A stretch of 64,000 bases of DNA from Sedimenticola sp. (GCA_026984735.1 JALSRN010000094.1:1-64000), one strand, 5' to 3'; positions 22,350 to 34,392 are shown, numbered from the stretch's first letter. Notes: generated from the letters alone by a model not told the origin. Program-made: numbers and translations.

Positions 22350-23126
22350 TCACCGCGCCCGCTTGAGGCTGTTGCGGGTGAAATCGGAATCTTTCAGCCC
22401 GGTGCGGAAACGGTACTCCTTCCAGGTGAGCAGCGTGCTCTTGCCGGTCTGGTGGTTCCGCATGAACATCCGGTGCGCCCGCCAGTAGCGGTCCAGGTAC
22501 TGGTGGTAATCCTCGAAAACGAGGGTCTTGAGGAGGCTGTTCTTGCGGTCGTAGTACTCGATCTTGAGCGGGATGTAACGCGCCTTGTCGATCCAGACCA
22601 CCTGGCGGGTGTAGCCGGAGTAGTGGCTCACCGGATAGCGCTCGATGACGAACACCGGAGCCCCCTCGAGCTGGTCGTCGCGCAGATATTTGTAGGTGTA
22701 TTTCTCGATCTCCTGGGAAGCGAGATCCTCGTAGGCGAACTCGCTCCCCATGAAGGGCCCCGACTTGTTGCGCGAGGCGATGCGCTTGACCCGCTTCAGC
22801 GCCGGCAGGTAGAGCCACTGGTCGTCGTCCCGGGTCTTGTGCGAGAAGGTGAGGAGCGCCGTTCCCTTCACGTCCCGCGGCTCGTCGAAGACGATCAGGG
22901 TCTTGTCTCCATCCCCCTGCACTTCCATCGACTTGACGCGCATCTGCCTGAGGCTCTCCTCCCCCTGGCGGTTGCGCAGCAGCATGCTCATCTTCGCCTG
23001 GAAGTCGCCCCAGCCGGTGTCCCGGGCGTCCACCTCCTTGGCGATGGCCAGCCCCTTCTCCTCGGGCGTCTGGGCCCAGGCGACGGCCGTGGCCAGGACA
23101 AGGAACAGCAACAGCAGCCTCTTCAT
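22350..23126 (-). CDS. Outer membrane lipoprotein-sorting (LolA-like) periplasmic protein
   Basis: 258 residues with a signal peptide (MKRLLLLFLVLATAVAWAQ). The body matches the LolA/LolB-like lipoprotein-sorting family that accompanies RND permeases: MSMLLRNRQGEESLRQMRV, DGDKTLIVFDEPRDVKGTALL, WLYLPALKRVKRI and FAYEDLASQEIEKY. Such proteins have a hydrophobic half-barrel for a lipid or lipoprotein ligand. The ATG overlaps the RND permease stop by 4 bp. It is separate from the housekeeping lolA at 15.5 kb. Confidence 0.88.
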   Translation of the reverse strand: MKRLLLLFLVLATAVAWAQTPEEKGLAIAKEVDARDTGWGDFQAKMSMLLRNRQGEESLRQMRVKSMEVQGDGDKTLIVFDEPRDVKGTALLTFSHKTRDDDQWLYLPALKRVKRIASRNKSGPFMGSEFAYEDLASQEIEKYTYKYLRDDQLEGAPVFVIERYPVSHYSGYTRQVVWIDKARYIPLKIEYYDRKNSLLKTLVFEDYHQYLDRYWRAHRMFMRNHQTGKSTLLTWKEYRFRTGLKDSDFTRNSLKRAR

Positions 23127-25408
23127 CGTCTCTTGTCTCCAAATTGCATCAGCAGGGGCGGCAGAAAGAAGAAGTCGGCCAGCAACGCCAGGCCGATGGT
23201 GAGCGCGGTGAGCAGCCCCATGGCGGAATTCAACTTGAAATCGGAAAGCGCCAGGATACCAAAGCCGAGCATCAGCACCAGGGTGGTCACCCACAACGCC
23301 GTGCCCACCGTGTGGAAGGCGTACCGCACCGCCTCTTCGGGCGTGGCCCCCTGCTCACGGCGGGCGCGCAGATATTTGGCCAGAAAATGCACCGTGTCGT
23401 CCACCACGATCCCCAGGGTCATGCTGCCCACCACCGACAACGCCAGGCCCACCTCTCCCACCGCCAGCGCCCACAGCCCGAAACCCATGCCGATGGGAGC
23501 CAGGTTGGGAATCAGGCTCAACAAACCGACTCGAAGGGAACGCAGAAAGAGGGTGAGCACCAGCGAGATCAGCACCAGGGCCACGAAGGTGCCCTCGAGC
23601 ATGGCGCGGATGTTGCGATGGCCGATATGGGCGAACATCAGGGTGGGGCTGGCCACCTCGAAACGCATGCCGGGGGCGTTCTTTTTCAGCCACGCCTCGG
23701 CGCGCTTCTGCAAGGCCAACAGCTCTTCCGAAGAGATGGATTTGAGTACCGCCGACAGCCGCGTGGCCGACTTCTTCACGTTGATCTGGTTGTTCAGATC
23801 CAACCCGAAAGGCAGGGAAAACTCGTACAGCAACAGATACTGCGCCGCCAGTTCCCGGTTGTCGGGCAGACGGTACCAGGCGGGGTCGTCGCCATGGAGA
23901 TTCTTGTTGAGCCGCTTCATGATGTCGGTGAAGACGTCCACATGCAGCACCTCGGGCTGCTTGCGCAGCCAGCCGGCGAAGCGCTCCAGGGTGCGGAGGT
24001 AACCCGGATCGGTGATGCCCCCCTCCCCCTTGGCATGCAAAGAGAACTCCATCAGGTAGATGCCGGTGAGGTGGCGTTCCACATACTCCGTATCCTGGCG
24101 GAAGGGGACCTCGGGGCTGAAATATTTGACGAACTCGTCATTGAGGACGTTGCGCGGCACCTGGGCCACCAGAAACAGGATGAGCAGCCCCATCCCCACC
24201 AACAGGCCGCGCCGGTGGCGGATGACGAAGTCGGCGATCCGGTCCATGCTGCCCTGCCCGCGGGTGTGGGCCTGCCCCGGCTTCACCGGCAGCAACATCA
24301 TCATGGCCGGCAGCAGGGTGATGGAGAGAAAGAAAGCCAGGGTGACGCCGATGGCCGCCATGTTGCCCAGATCCCGAAAGGGCGGCGCGTCGCTGAAGTT
24401 GAGGCTGAGAAAACCGATGACGGTGGTCAGCGAGGTGAGAAACACCGGCCCGAGGTTGAGCCGCAGGCTCTCCAGCATGGCCGCGCGCCGCTCCATCCCT
24501 TTGCGCAGCCCCTGGAGGAAGATGACCACCAGATGGATGCAGTCCGCCACGGAGAGGGTCATCACCACCACCGGCGTGATGCCGGTAGGGGGGCTCAAGT
24601 AGATGCCCAACCAGCCGGTGAGCCCCATGGTGGCCACCACGGTGAGCAGCAACACGCTCATGGAGGCGATCACGCCGGAGAACGAGCGCAGCATGAAGGC
24701 CATGGCCACCAGGATCACTCCCACCATCAATGGATAGAGCGTCTTCATGTCCCGCTGCGAGATGCGCGGAAACTCGGCGTTCATGATCACCATGCCGGTG
24801 AGCCGCACCTTGACGTTGGGATCCCGCTCCATGGCGCGGCGGGCCAGCTCGCGGGCGAAACGGGCCGCCTCGGGCACCTCTCCCAGCTTCTTGCCCGGAA
24901 GCTGGATGGTGACGTTCACGCCGGCGTGCGCGCCATCCGGCGACACCAGCCGCCCCACCAGCAGCGGCTCGTGCAACGCCGCCTGGCGGATCTTTTCGAT
25001 CTGGGCGTCGGTGAGATGCTCGGCGTCCTCCACCAGATCGGCCACCCGCAGATCGTCGCCTTCCGCTTCGGTGTACTGAAAGTTGGTGAGCGAATCCACG
25101 CGAATGGAGTAGGGAATCTGCCACGCCTGCTTGGTCAGCCATTCGATGGTGGCCAGCGTGTGGCGGGTGAAGACGTCGCCGTCCTTGGGAGAGATGGCGA
25201 AGAGGATGTTGTCCACCTTGGTGTAGGTGTTCTGCATCGCCTCGAAGGCCCGCAGCTGGGGGTTCTCCTCGCTGAAGAACATGCGGTAGTCGTTCTTGAA
25301 CCGGAGAAAGCGCCCCCCCGAGGCCGCCAGCACGACCAACGTCAAGCTCAGAACCACCACCCACCACGGATGGTCGAGAATGAACCGAAAGAAGCGGTTG
25401 TTGTCCAT
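23123..25408 (-). CDS. RND superfamily permease, MMPL/HpnN type
   Basis: 761 residues with the RND layout: membrane segment near residue 15-33, a large periplasmic loop, a bundle of five to six helices (about 200-400), a second periplasmic loop and a second bundle (about 590-750). Sterol-sensing/RND helix-4 motifs VVVMTLSVADCIHL and VVGSMTLGIVVDDTVHFLAKY are both present. Without a membrane-fusion protein it resembles MMPL/HpnN lipid exporters. With the LolA-like protein and a barrel downstream it probably moves a hydrophobic molecule towards the outer membrane; the cargo is unknown. Start MDNNRFF at 25408; the longer frame is not supported. Confidence 0.87.
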   Translation of the reverse strand: MDNNRFFRFILDHPWWVVVLSLTLVVLAASGGRFLRFKNDYRMFFSEENPQLRAFEAMQNTYTKVDNILFAISPKDGDVFTRHTLATIEWLTKQAWQIPYSIRVDSLTNFQYTEAEGDDLRVADLVEDAEHLTDAQIEKIRQAALHEPLLVGRLVSPDGAHAGVNVTIQLPGKKLGEVPEAARFARELARRAMERDPNVKVRLTGMVIMNAEFPRISQRDMKTLYPLMVGVILVAMAFMLRSFSGVIASMSVLLLTVVATMGLTGWLGIYLSPPTGITPVVVMTLSVADCIHLVVIFLQGLRKGMERRAAMLESLRLNLGPVFLTSLTTVIGFLSLNFSDAPPFRDLGNMAAIGVTLAFFLSITLLPAMMMLLPVKPGQAHTRGQGSMDRIADFVIRHRRGLLVGMGLLILFLVAQVPRNVLNDEFVKYFSPEVPFRQDTEYVERHLTGIYLMEFSLHAKGEGGITDPGYLRTLERFAGWLRKQPEVLHVDVFTDIMKRLNKNLHGDDPAWYRLPDNRELAAQYLLLYEFSLPFGLDLNNQINVKKSATRLSAVLKSISSEELLALQKRAEAWLKKNAPGMRFEVASPTLMFAHIGHRNIRAMLEGTFVALVLISLVLTLFLRSLRVGLLSLIPNLAPIGMGFGLWALAVGEVGLALSVVGSMTLGIVVDDTVHFLAKYLRARREQGATPEEAVRYAFHTVGTALWVTTLVLMLGFGILALSDFKLNSAMGLLTALTIGLALLADFFFLPPLLMQFGDKRR

Positions 25409-25698
25409 TCGAGCCGCGCCCGTCCCTAATCTGTAAGATGCTGGCGAAGACCGTCCCTGGCCTCCGATCGATCGAGAAACCGCAAAAATGCGGTTTTTCC
25501 GGCGGCTTCCCTGTCGACGGCTCATCTTCGTCGAACGTGGAAAACGGCAACGCCTCCCTGCGCCGCGGGCCGTCCGCGAAAGTCGGACACTTTACCACAT
25601 GCGGCAGCCTTTCCGCCTGTGGCACAATACCCGCCCTTCGCCGCTCTCGACTCCGCCGCATCGGCGCTGAAAGGGAGCGGCGGCGCGACCGAAACAAC
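25409..25698. promoter_or_regulatory. Divergent RND/mfd intergenic region with A-rich loop hairpin
   Basis: 290 bp with no gene recognised. It contains a perfect 8-bp hairpin AAACCGCA-AAAA-TGCGGTTT followed by TT (25477-25498), terminator-like on the plus strand though both flanking genes read outward. It could be a leader attenuator for mfd or a remnant. Confidence 0.35.
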
Positions 25699-28600
25699 AT
25701 GACGTCCGGCCCGGAAAACCCGCTCGCCCCGCTCGCCCCGCCGTTGCCGGGGAAGGAGGGCGAACGTCTGCTGTGGGGCGGACTGCGGGGCGCGGCCCGC
25801 GGTCTCGCCATCGCCTCCGCGGCGGCGCGCCGAAAGGGGCTGGTGGTGGTGGTGACCCCCGATCTGCAGCAGGCGCGGCAGATCGAGCAGGAGCTGGCCT
25901 TCTTCCTGGCCGGGGAGGAGCTGCCCATTCTGCGCTTCCCCGACTGGGAGACCCTCCCCTACGACGTCTTCTCGCCCCTCCCGGAGCTGGTCTCCGAGCG
26001 GCTCCTCACCCTCCAGCGGCTGCAGCGTCGCCGCCGTGGCGTGCTGGTGCTTCCCGTCTCCACCCTGCAGCAGCGAATCGTGCCGCCGGCCTTTCTCGCC
26101 GCTCACGCACTGCTGTTGGAGAAGGGGGAAAAGCTTCGTCTTCCCCAGTTCCGACGCCGGCTGGAAGAGGCCGGATACCGCTCCGTCTCCCAGGTGATGG
26201 ACCACGGCGAGTTCGCGGTGCGCGGCTCCCTCCTCGATCTCTTCCCCATGGGCAGCGGCACGCCCTACCGCATCGACCTGTTCGACGACGAGATCGACAG
26301 CATCCGCACCTTCGACGTGGAGACCCAGCGCACCACCGGAAAAGTGGAGCGGGTGCGCCTGCTGCCGGCGCGCGAGTTTCCCGTGGACGAGGCGGCCATC
26401 GCCCGTTTCCGGCGCAACTGGCGCAACCGCTTCGAAGGGGATCCGCAACGCAGTCTCGTCTACCGGGAGGTGAGCGAAGGGCGCTTGCCCGGCGGGATCG
26501 AGTTCTACCTGCCGCTCTTCTTCGACGCCACCGCCACCCTCTTCGACTACCTTCCCCAAGAGAGCCTGGTGGTGCAATCCGAAGGGGTGCGGCAGGCGGC
26601 GGAAGAGTTCTTCGAGGAGGTGAAGAGCCGCTACGAGGAGCGGCGCCACGACATCGAACGCCCCCTGCTCCCGCCGGAGGCGCTCTATCTGCGGCCCGAC
26701 GAGCTGGCCGGCCTCGTCAACGCCTTCGCCGGCGTCACTTGGCGGGCCGGATCCGTGGAGGAGCGCCCCAAGGGATACCGTGAAGCCGTGGAGATGGGCA
26801 CTTCCATCCTCCCTCCCCTCACCATCCAGGCCCGCGCCGCCCGCCCCGCCCACCGGCTGCAGCAGTTTCTGGAGCGGTTCGACGGCCAGGTGCTCTTTCT
26901 GGCGGAGAGCGCGGGAAGACGCGAGCACCTTCTGGAGACGCTGGCGGGCTTCGGCATCCGCCCCCGGCCGGTGTCCGGCTGGCGGGAATTCCTGAAGGAG
27001 GGGATGCCGCTGGCCATCACCGCCGCGCCCGTGGAACAGGGCTTGCGGCTGGAGTCGCCCCTCGTCGCTCTGGTTCCCGAAACCCTGCTGCTGGGCGAGC
27101 GGGTGCGTCAGGAACGCAAGAGGCGCAAGAGCGGCGATGCCGATCTGGTGGTGCGCAATCTGGCGGAACTCCAGGAAGGCGCGCCGGTGGTGCACGAGGA
27201 ACACGGCATCGGCCGCTACCTGGGACTGCGGCACCTCGAGGTGGGCGGCATGCCGCAAGAGTTTCTCGCCATCGAATACGCCGGCGGCGACAAGCTCTAC
27301 GTGCCGGTGGCCTCGTTGCACCGGATCAGCCGCTACACCGGCGGCGCCGAGGAGACCGCGCCTCTCCACCGGCTCGGCAGCGACCAGTGGGAAAAGGCGA
27401 AACGCAAAGCGGCGCAAAAGGTGCGCGACGCCGCCGCCGAGCTGCTGGAAATCCACGCCCGCCGCGCCGCGCGCCAGGGTTTCGCCTTTCCCGAACCGGG
27501 CGACGACTACCGCCAGTTCGCCGCTCAATTCGAGTTCGAGGAGACCGCCGACCAGCAGGCCGCCATCGAAGCGGTGATCGGCGACATGACCTCTCCCCGC
27601 CCCATGGACCGGGTGGTGTGCGGCGACGTCGGCTTCGGCAAGACCGAAGTGGCCATGCGCGCCGCTTTTCTCGCCACCGCCGGCGGCAAGCAGGTGGCGG
27701 TGCTGGTGCCCACCACCCTGCTGGCCCAGCAGCACTACGACAACTTCGCCGACCGTTTCGCCGACTGGCCGGTGAAGGTGGCCTCTTTGTCGCGCTTCGG
27801 CAACGCGAAGGAGACCTCCGCGACGCTCCGAGGCCTGGCGGAAGGCACGGTGGACATCGTGGTGGGCACCCACAAGCTATTGGGCGACCAAGTGAAATTC
27901 AAGGACCTGGGGCTGGTGATCGTGGACGAGGAGCACCGTTTCGGAGTGCGCCACAAAGAGCGGCTCAAGGCGCTGCGGGCCGAGGTGGACATCCTCACCC
28001 TCACCGCCACTCCCATCCCGCGCACGCTCAACATGGCCATGTCGGGCATGCGCGACCTCTCCATCATCGCCACCCCGCCGGCGCGGCGCCACCCCATCAA
28101 GACCTTCGTCCACCAGTGGAGCGACACCCTGGTGCGGGAAGCGATCCAGCGGGAATTGGCCCGCGGGGGGCAGGTGTACGTGCTGCACAACGAGGTGACC
28201 ACCATCGAAAAGATGGCCGCCACCATCCGCGCCCTGGTGCCCGGCGCGCGGGTGGAGTTCGCTCACGGCCAGATGCGCGAGCGCGAGCTGGAGCGCATCA
28301 TGCGCGACTTCTACCACCAGCGTTTCAACATCCTGGTGGCCACCACCATCATCGAGAGCGGCATCGACGTGCCCAGCGCCAACACCATCGTCATCAACCG
28401 CGCGGACAAGCTGGGACTGGCGCAGCTCCATCAGCTGCGCGGCCGCGTGGGACGCAGCCACCACCGCGCCTACGCCTATCTCATCACACCGCCGCCCAGA
28501 GCCATGACCAAGGACGCGCTCAAACGCCTGGAAGCCCTGGAGGCTCTGGAAGACCTCGGCGCCGGCTTCACCCTGGCCACCCACGATCTGGAGATCCGCG

Positions 28601-29172
28601 GCGCGGGCGAGCTGTTGGGCGAAGAGCAGTCGGGGCAGATCCACGAGGTGGGCTTCACGCTCTACACCCAGATGCTGGAGCGCGCCGTCCGCGCCATCAA
28701 AGAGGGGAAACAGCCGGAACTGGACCGCCCCCTGGACCACGGCACCGAGATCGACCTGCACCTGCCGGCGCTGCTTCCCGAGGCGTACATCCCCGACGTC
28801 CACCTGCGCCTGATCCAATACAAGCGCATCGCCTCGGCCGAATCGAAAGAGGCGCTGCGCGAGCTGAAGGTGGAGATGATCGACCGTTTCGGCCTGCTGC
28901 CCGAGCCGGCGAAGCATCTGTTCGACATCACCGGGCTGAAACTGGAGGTGACGCCTCTGGGCATCCGCAAGATCGAGGCGGGCCCCGAAGGCGGGCGTAT
29001 CCATTTCGAGGAGAGACCGGCCATCGACCCGGCCCGGCTGATCGGGCTCATCCAGTCGAAACCGGACGAGTACCGCCTCGACGGCGGCGAACGGCTGCGC
29101 TTCTTCGCCGATCTCTCCGACCCTGGCACCCGCGTCGAGAAGGTGAGGAAGGTGGTGGAGAAGCTCGTCTGA
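25699..29172 (+). CDS. mfd: Transcription-repair coupling factor Mfd
   Basis: A 1157-residue ATP-dependent translocase that removes stalled RNA polymerase and recruits UvrA; E. coli Mfd is 1148. Visible in order: the UvrB-like N-terminal module (LPYDVFSPLPELVSERL, MDHGEFAVRGSLLDLFP), the RNA-polymerase-binding segment (GAPVVHEEHGIGRYLGL), the translocase with Walker A GDVGFGKTEVAMRAAF, the DEEH box (VIVDEEHRFGV), motif VI (QLRGRVGRS) and the C-terminal regulatory domain. The ATG at 25699 is chosen because the 87 codons before it have no family similarity. Confidence 0.96.
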   Translation: MTSGPENPLAPLAPPLPGKEGERLLWGGLRGAARGLAIASAAARRKGLVVVVTPDLQQARQIEQELAFFLAGEELPILRFPDWETLPYDVFSPLPELVSERLLTLQRLQRRRRGVLVLPVSTLQQRIVPPAFLAAHALLLEKGEKLRLPQFRRRLEEAGYRSVSQVMDHGEFAVRGSLLDLFPMGSGTPYRIDLFDDEIDSIRTFDVETQRTTGKVERVRLLPAREFPVDEAAIARFRRNWRNRFEGDPQRSLVYREVSEGRLPGGIEFYLPLFFDATATLFDYLPQESLVVQSEGVRQAAEEFFEEVKSRYEERRHDIERPLLPPEALYLRPDELAGLVNAFAGVTWRAGSVEERPKGYREAVEMGTSILPPLTIQARAARPAHRLQQFLERFDGQVLFLAESAGRREHLLETLAGFGIRPRPVSGWREFLKEGMPLAITAAPVEQGLRLESPLVALVPETLLLGERVRQERKRRKSGDADLVVRNLAELQEGAPVVHEEHGIGRYLGLRHLEVGGMPQEFLAIEYAGGDKLYVPVASLHRISRYTGGAEETAPLHRLGSDQWEKAKRKAAQKVRDAAAELLEIHARRAARQGFAFPEPGDDYRQFAAQFEFEETADQQAAIEAVIGDMTSPRPMDRVVCGDVGFGKTEVAMRAAFLATAGGKQVAVLVPTTLLAQQHYDNFADRFADWPVKVASLSRFGNAKETSATLRGLAEGTVDIVVGTHKLLGDQVKFKDLGLVIVDEEHRFGVRHKERLKALRAEVDILTLTATPIPRTLNMAMSGMRDLSIIATPPARRHPIKTFVHQWSDTLVREAIQRELARGGQVYVLHNEVTTIEKMAATIRALVPGARVEFAHGQMRERELERIMRDFYHQRFNILVATTIIESGIDVPSANTIVINRADKLGLAQLHQLRGRVGRSHHRAYAYLITPPPRAMTKDALKRLEALEALEDLGAGFTLATHDLEIRGAGELLGEEQSGQIHEVGFTLYTQMLERAVRAIKEGKQPELDRPLDHGTEIDLHLPALLPEAYIPDVHLRLIQYKRIASAESKEALRELKVEMIDRFGLLPEPAKHLFDITGLKLEVTPLGIRKIEAGPEGGRIHFEERPAIDPARLIGLIQSKPDEYRLDGGERLRFFADLSDPGTRVEKVRKVVEKLV

Positions 29173-29262
29173 AGGGGCGGAAAGCGACTTTTCCCCACGC
29201 GGAAACGGGGCGCGGTTCTTCGCCTTCCCGAACGGCGGGCGACAGCGGCTCCGGTGGCCGGA

Positions 29263-30618
29263 TCACTCGGAGAAGCGTTGCAGCATCTCCGAAATCTCCC
29301 GCGTCTTCTCCTCCATCAACGCACGGTCGCCGCGGCTCTCCAGGTTGAGGCGGATCACCGGCTCGGTGTTGGAGGCGCGCAGGTTGAAGCGCCAATTCTC
29401 GAACTCGATGGAGATGCCGTCGGTGCGGTCCACCCCCTTCGCCGAGGGCAGGTACTTCTCCTCCACCGCCTTCATCGCCGCCGCCGGATCCTGCACCCGG
29501 AAGTTGATTTCCCCACTGGCGGGAAACTTCTCGATGCGTTCGTCCAGCATGGAGCTGAGGGTGCGCTCTTTCACGCTCATCAGCTCGGCCACCAACAGCC
29601 AGGGAATCTGGCCGGAGTCGCAGTAGGCGAAGTCCCGGAAGTAGTGGTGGGCGCTCATCTCGCCGCCATAGATGGCGTCCTCCTCGCGCATGCGCTCCTT
29701 GATGAAGGCGTGGCCCGACTTGCTCTGCACCGGGATTCCGCCCAGCGACTCGACGATGTCGATGGTGTTCCACACCAGGCGCGGATCGTGGATGATCTTG
29801 GCGCCGGGATATTTGCGCAGGAAGACCTCGGCCAGCAGCCCCACGATGTAGTAGCCTTCGATGAAGCGGCCGGTCTCGTCGAAGAGGAAACAGCGGTCGT
29901 AGTCGCCGTCCCACGCCACCCCCAAGTCGGCCTGGTGCGCCAGCACGGCGTCGATGGTGGCGCCGCGGTTCTCCGGCAGCAGCGGATTGGGAATGCCGTT
30001 GGGAAAAGTGCCATCGGGTTGATGGTTGATCTTGATGAACTCGAACGGCAGATGGGGCTCCAGCAGATCCACGATCTCGCCGGCGCCGCCGTTGCCGGCG
30101 TTCACCACGATCTTGAGCGGCTTGAGCTTCTCCCGATCCACATAACCGAGCAGCGCATCGATGTAATCCCCCTTCCAGTCGAGGCGCTCCACCCGACCCT
30201 TTTCGGCGGTGGGAAACTCGTTCTTCTCCGCCAGCGCGCGAATCTCCTCGAGGCCGGTGTCGCCGCTGATGGGGCGGGAGCCCTCGCGCACGAACTTGAG
30301 GCCGTTGTAATCCATGGGATTGTGGCTTGCGGTGACCATGATGCCGCCGTCGCAGTCGTAATGGTCGGTGGCGAAATAGACGCATTCGGTGCCGCACAGC
30401 CCCAACAGCCTCACATCCACTCCGCTGTCGGTGAGCCCCTCCACCAGCGCCGCGCGCAGCTCGGGACTGGAGAGACGGACGTCCTCGCCCACCACCACCG
30501 TCTTCGGATTCAAAAAGGCGGCATAGGCGCGGCCGATGCGGTAGACCACCTCTTCGTTGAGCTGGTCGGGGATGCGCCCACGCACGTCGTAGGCTTTGAA
30601 ACAGGTGATCTTGTCCAT
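29263..30618 (-). CDS. Phosphomannomutase/phosphoglucomutase
   Basis: A 451-residue alpha-D-phosphohexomutase of the ManB/CpsG/AlgC group that interconverts mannose or glucose 1- and 6-phosphates for GDP-mannose and lipopolysaccharide sugar supply. The phosphoserine loop [15 protein letters not shown], metal loop [10 protein letters not shown], sugar-binding [10 protein letters not shown] and C-terminal phosphate-binding [14 protein letters not shown] are all visible. Convergent with mfd across 90 bp. Whether it prefers mannose or glucose is not decidable here. Confidence 0.93.
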   Translation of the reverse strand: MDKITCFKAYDVRGRIPDQLNEEVVYRIGRAYAAFLNPKTVVVGEDVRLSSPELRAALVEGLTDSGVDVRLLGLCGTECVYFATDHYDCDGGIMVTASHNPMDYNGLKFVREGSRPISGDTGLEEIRALAEKNEFPTAEKGRVERLDWKGDYIDALLGYVDREKLKPLKIVVNAGNGGAGEIVDLLEPHLPFEFIKINHQPDGTFPNGIPNPLLPENRGATIDAVLAHQADLGVAWDGDYDRCFLFDETGRFIEGYYIVGLLAEVFLRKYPGAKIIHDPRLVWNTIDIVESLGGIPVQSKSGHAFIKERMREEDAIYGGEMSAHHYFRDFAYCDSGQIPWLLVAELMSVKERTLSSMLDERIEKFPASGEINFRVQDPAAAMKAVEEKYLPSAKGVDRTDGISIEFENWRFNLRASNTEPVIRLNLESRGDRALMEEKTREISEMLQRFSE

Positions 30619-30791
30619 GGCTTCTCCCTGCGAAAACGGCAGCGTGATCGTTGAAATTCTAACACCTGCGGAAAACCGCCATCACCCATGGACGAAAAGG
30701 CCCGGCCGACCCGAATGTTTCGCCGTTCCGCGATCGCCCCGAGCGCGAGCCGGCAGCCCGTTTTCCCGAACGCCGGCGCAAGATTCGGGCA

Positions 30792-30819
30792 AAGAAAAAG
30801 CCGCGCCGAGGCGCGGCTT
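30792..30819 (-). terminator. Terminator of the tRNA-Ala/tRNA-Glu operon
   Basis: On the minus strand, stem GCCGCGCC/GGCGCGGC followed by TTTTTCTTT, just after tRNA-Glu. Confidence 0.9.
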
Positions 30820-30823
30820 CGGA

Positions 30824-30899
30824 TGGCGTCCCCTAGGGGAGTCGAACCCCTGTTACCGCCGTGAAAGGGCGGTGTCCTAGGCCTCTAGACGAAGGGGAC
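30824..30899 (-). tRNA. tRNA-Glu (anticodon TTC)
   Basis: A 76-nt cloverleaf on the minus strand. Acceptor GTCCCCT pairs with AGGGGAC, followed by discriminator G and encoded CCA. The anticodon stem CCGCC/GGCGG frames loop CTTTCAC with anticodon TTC, and the T arm is AGGGGTTCGACTCCCCT. It is co-transcribed behind tRNA-Ala. Confidence 0.96.
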
Positions 30900-30948
30900 G
30901 AAAAATCGTCGCGGATTATAGCCTTCGATGGGCTTTTGTCCAGCCGTC

Positions 30949-31024
30949 TGGTGGAGCCAGGCGGGATCGAACCGCCGACCTCAACACTGCCAGTGTTGCG
31001 CTCTCCCAGCTGAGCTATGGCCCC
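30949..31024 (-). tRNA. tRNA-Ala (anticodon GGC)
   Basis: A 76-nt cloverleaf on the minus strand. Acceptor GGGGCCA pairs with TGGCTCC, allowing G-T pairs, with encoded CCA. The anticodon stem CAACA/TGTTG frames loop CTGGCAG, anticodon GGC; the T arm contains GGTTCGATCC. First tRNA of the operon. Confidence 0.96.
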
Positions 31025-31077
31025 GTTTTCCTGCTGGAAGCGCCGGCACGAAATCCGGTGCCCCGCAAGAGGCGCGT

Positions 31078-31106
31078 ATGATAATCCAGGCCGGGGGGAG
31101 TGTCCA
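31078..31106 (-). promoter_or_regulatory. tRNA operon promoter
   Basis: On the minus strand -35 TGGACA (31106-31101) and -10 TATCAT (31083-31078) are exactly 17 bp apart, followed by a GC-rich discriminator (ACGCGCC) of the kind seen in stringently controlled stable-RNA promoters. It lies between the glnS stop and tRNA-Ala. Confidence 0.75.
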
Positions 31107-31151
31107 TACCTTTATCCCCAATTTTTCACCCATTGAGAATGGCGCTTCGCC

Positions 31152-32824
<1,673 letters not shown>

Positions 32825-32828
<4 letters not shown>

Positions 32829-34225
32829 GCCTGCTGTCCAATCTGTTCGATGGCCCGGTCGATGCGCCGCAAGGTCGCCTCACGGCCCACCAGCTCGAGG
32901 GTGAGGTCGAGGTCGGGCGAAGGGGCGCCGCCGGTGACCGCCACCCGCAAGGGCATGCCCACCTTGCCGAACCCCACGTCCAGCTCCTTCACCGTGGCTT
33001 CGATGGCGGCATGGATCTCCTCCCGCCGCCAGCTCTCCAGGGCGCTCAGGCGGTCGCGCACGGCGCGCAGCGGCTCCACGGCGGCGGGCTTGAGCGCCCT
33101 CTTCGCCGCCTTTTCCTCGTAGCGCTCAAAGTCCCGATAGTAGAACGCGCTGATCCGCGCCAGCTCCACCAGGGTCTGCGCCCGCTCGCGCTGCGCCTCC
33201 ACGACCCTCACCAGATCCGGCCCCTGGGCGGGATCGATGCCCAGCTCTCCCATGTGGGGAGAGAGCAGCCGGGCGACGTGGGCCGGATCGCTCTCTTTCA
33301 TATAGTGCTGGTTGAGCCAGAGCAGTTTCTCCCGGTTGAAGGTGGAAGGCGAGCGGTTCACTTCGGAGAGGTCGAACAGCTCCACCATCTCGTCCAGCGA
33401 GAAGATCTCCTGGTCGCCGTGGGACCAGCCCAGTCGCACCAGATAGTTGAGCAGCGCTTCGGGAAGAAAGCCGTCGTGCATGTACTGCATCACGCTCACC
33501 GCGCCGTGGCGCTTGGAGAGTCGGCTGCCGTCGTCGCCCAGGATCATGGGCAGATGGGCATACTGGGGAACCGGCAGATCCAGGGCCCGCAGCAGGTTGA
33601 TCTGGCGCGGCGTGTTGTTGATGTGGTCGTCTCCGCGGATCACGTGGGTGATGCCCATGTCGGCGTCGTCCACCACCACGGTGAGGTTGTAGGTGGGCGA
33701 CCCGTCGCTGCGGCGGATGATGAGGTCGTCCAGCTCGGCGTTGCGCACGCGGATGGTGCCGCGCACCAGATCCTGAAACACCACCGTGCCCTCGTCGGGG
33801 TTGCGGAAGCGCACCACGTGGGGCTTGCCCGGATCCACCTCCCGGCAGCGGCAACGGCCGTCGTAGCGCGGCTTGAGCTTCTTCGCCATCTGCTCCTCGC
33901 GCAACTTCTCCAGCCGTTCCTTGGAGCAGTCGCAGCGATACGCCAGCCCCTTCTCCAGCAGCCGCTCGATCGCCTCGTTGTAACGGTCGAAACGATGGGT
34001 CTGGTAGAAGGGCCCTTCGTCGTACTCCAGCCCCAGCCAGGCCATCCCCTCGAGAATGGCGTTCACCGACTCGGGGGTGGAACGCTCCAGGTCGGTGTCT
34101 TCGATGCGCAGGATGAACTTGCCCCCGTGCTTGCGGGCGTAGAGCCACGAATAGAGCGCCGTGCGGGCGCCCCCCACGTGCAGATAGCCGGTGGGGCTGG
34201 GCGCGAAGCGGGTTCTTATGGTCAT
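32825..34225 (-). CDS. gltX: Glutamate-tRNA ligase
   Basis: 466-residue class I synthetase for tRNA-Glu. HIGH-type motif [15 protein letters not shown] at residues 7-21, [15 protein letters not shown]-type motif [11 protein letters not shown], and a cysteine pattern (CDCSKE ... CRCREVD) suggesting a zinc site. First gene of the gltX-glnS operon, divergent from lexA. Confidence 0.97.
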
Positions 34226-34359
34226 TTTGGGGTTGCTGACGAAAAAAGGGGCATTCTATCAGGGTTGCAGCTCCCCATTTTCACCATTTTCGCCAAGCGG
34301 TCGACCCCCTTTCCCTCGACAACCGCAACGCCGCCCGCCGAAAGCCGCTCCTTTTCCGC

Positions 34360-34392
34360 TTCCAATGTTCTTTTCATGTTCTATAATAGAAC
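34360..34392 (+). promoter_or_regulatory. lexA promoter with LexA-type operator
   Basis: -35-like TTCCAA (34360-34365) and a perfect -10 TATAAT (34382-34387) are 16 bp apart. Three GTTC/GAAC half-sites are phased by 7 bp across the -10: GTTC-N7-GTTC-N7-GAAC (34367-34392). There is no CTGT-N8-ACAG box of the enteric type. Confidence 0.65.

Noticed and set aside
25409..25698. N-terminal extension of Mfd from 25438
   Set aside because: The 87 extra codons resemble no family sequence, carry a hairpin and lie in the divergent promoter region; ATG 25699 gives the normal length.
30821..31024. Open frames across the tRNA region
   Set aside because: They read through two clear cloverleaf tRNAs and their terminator.
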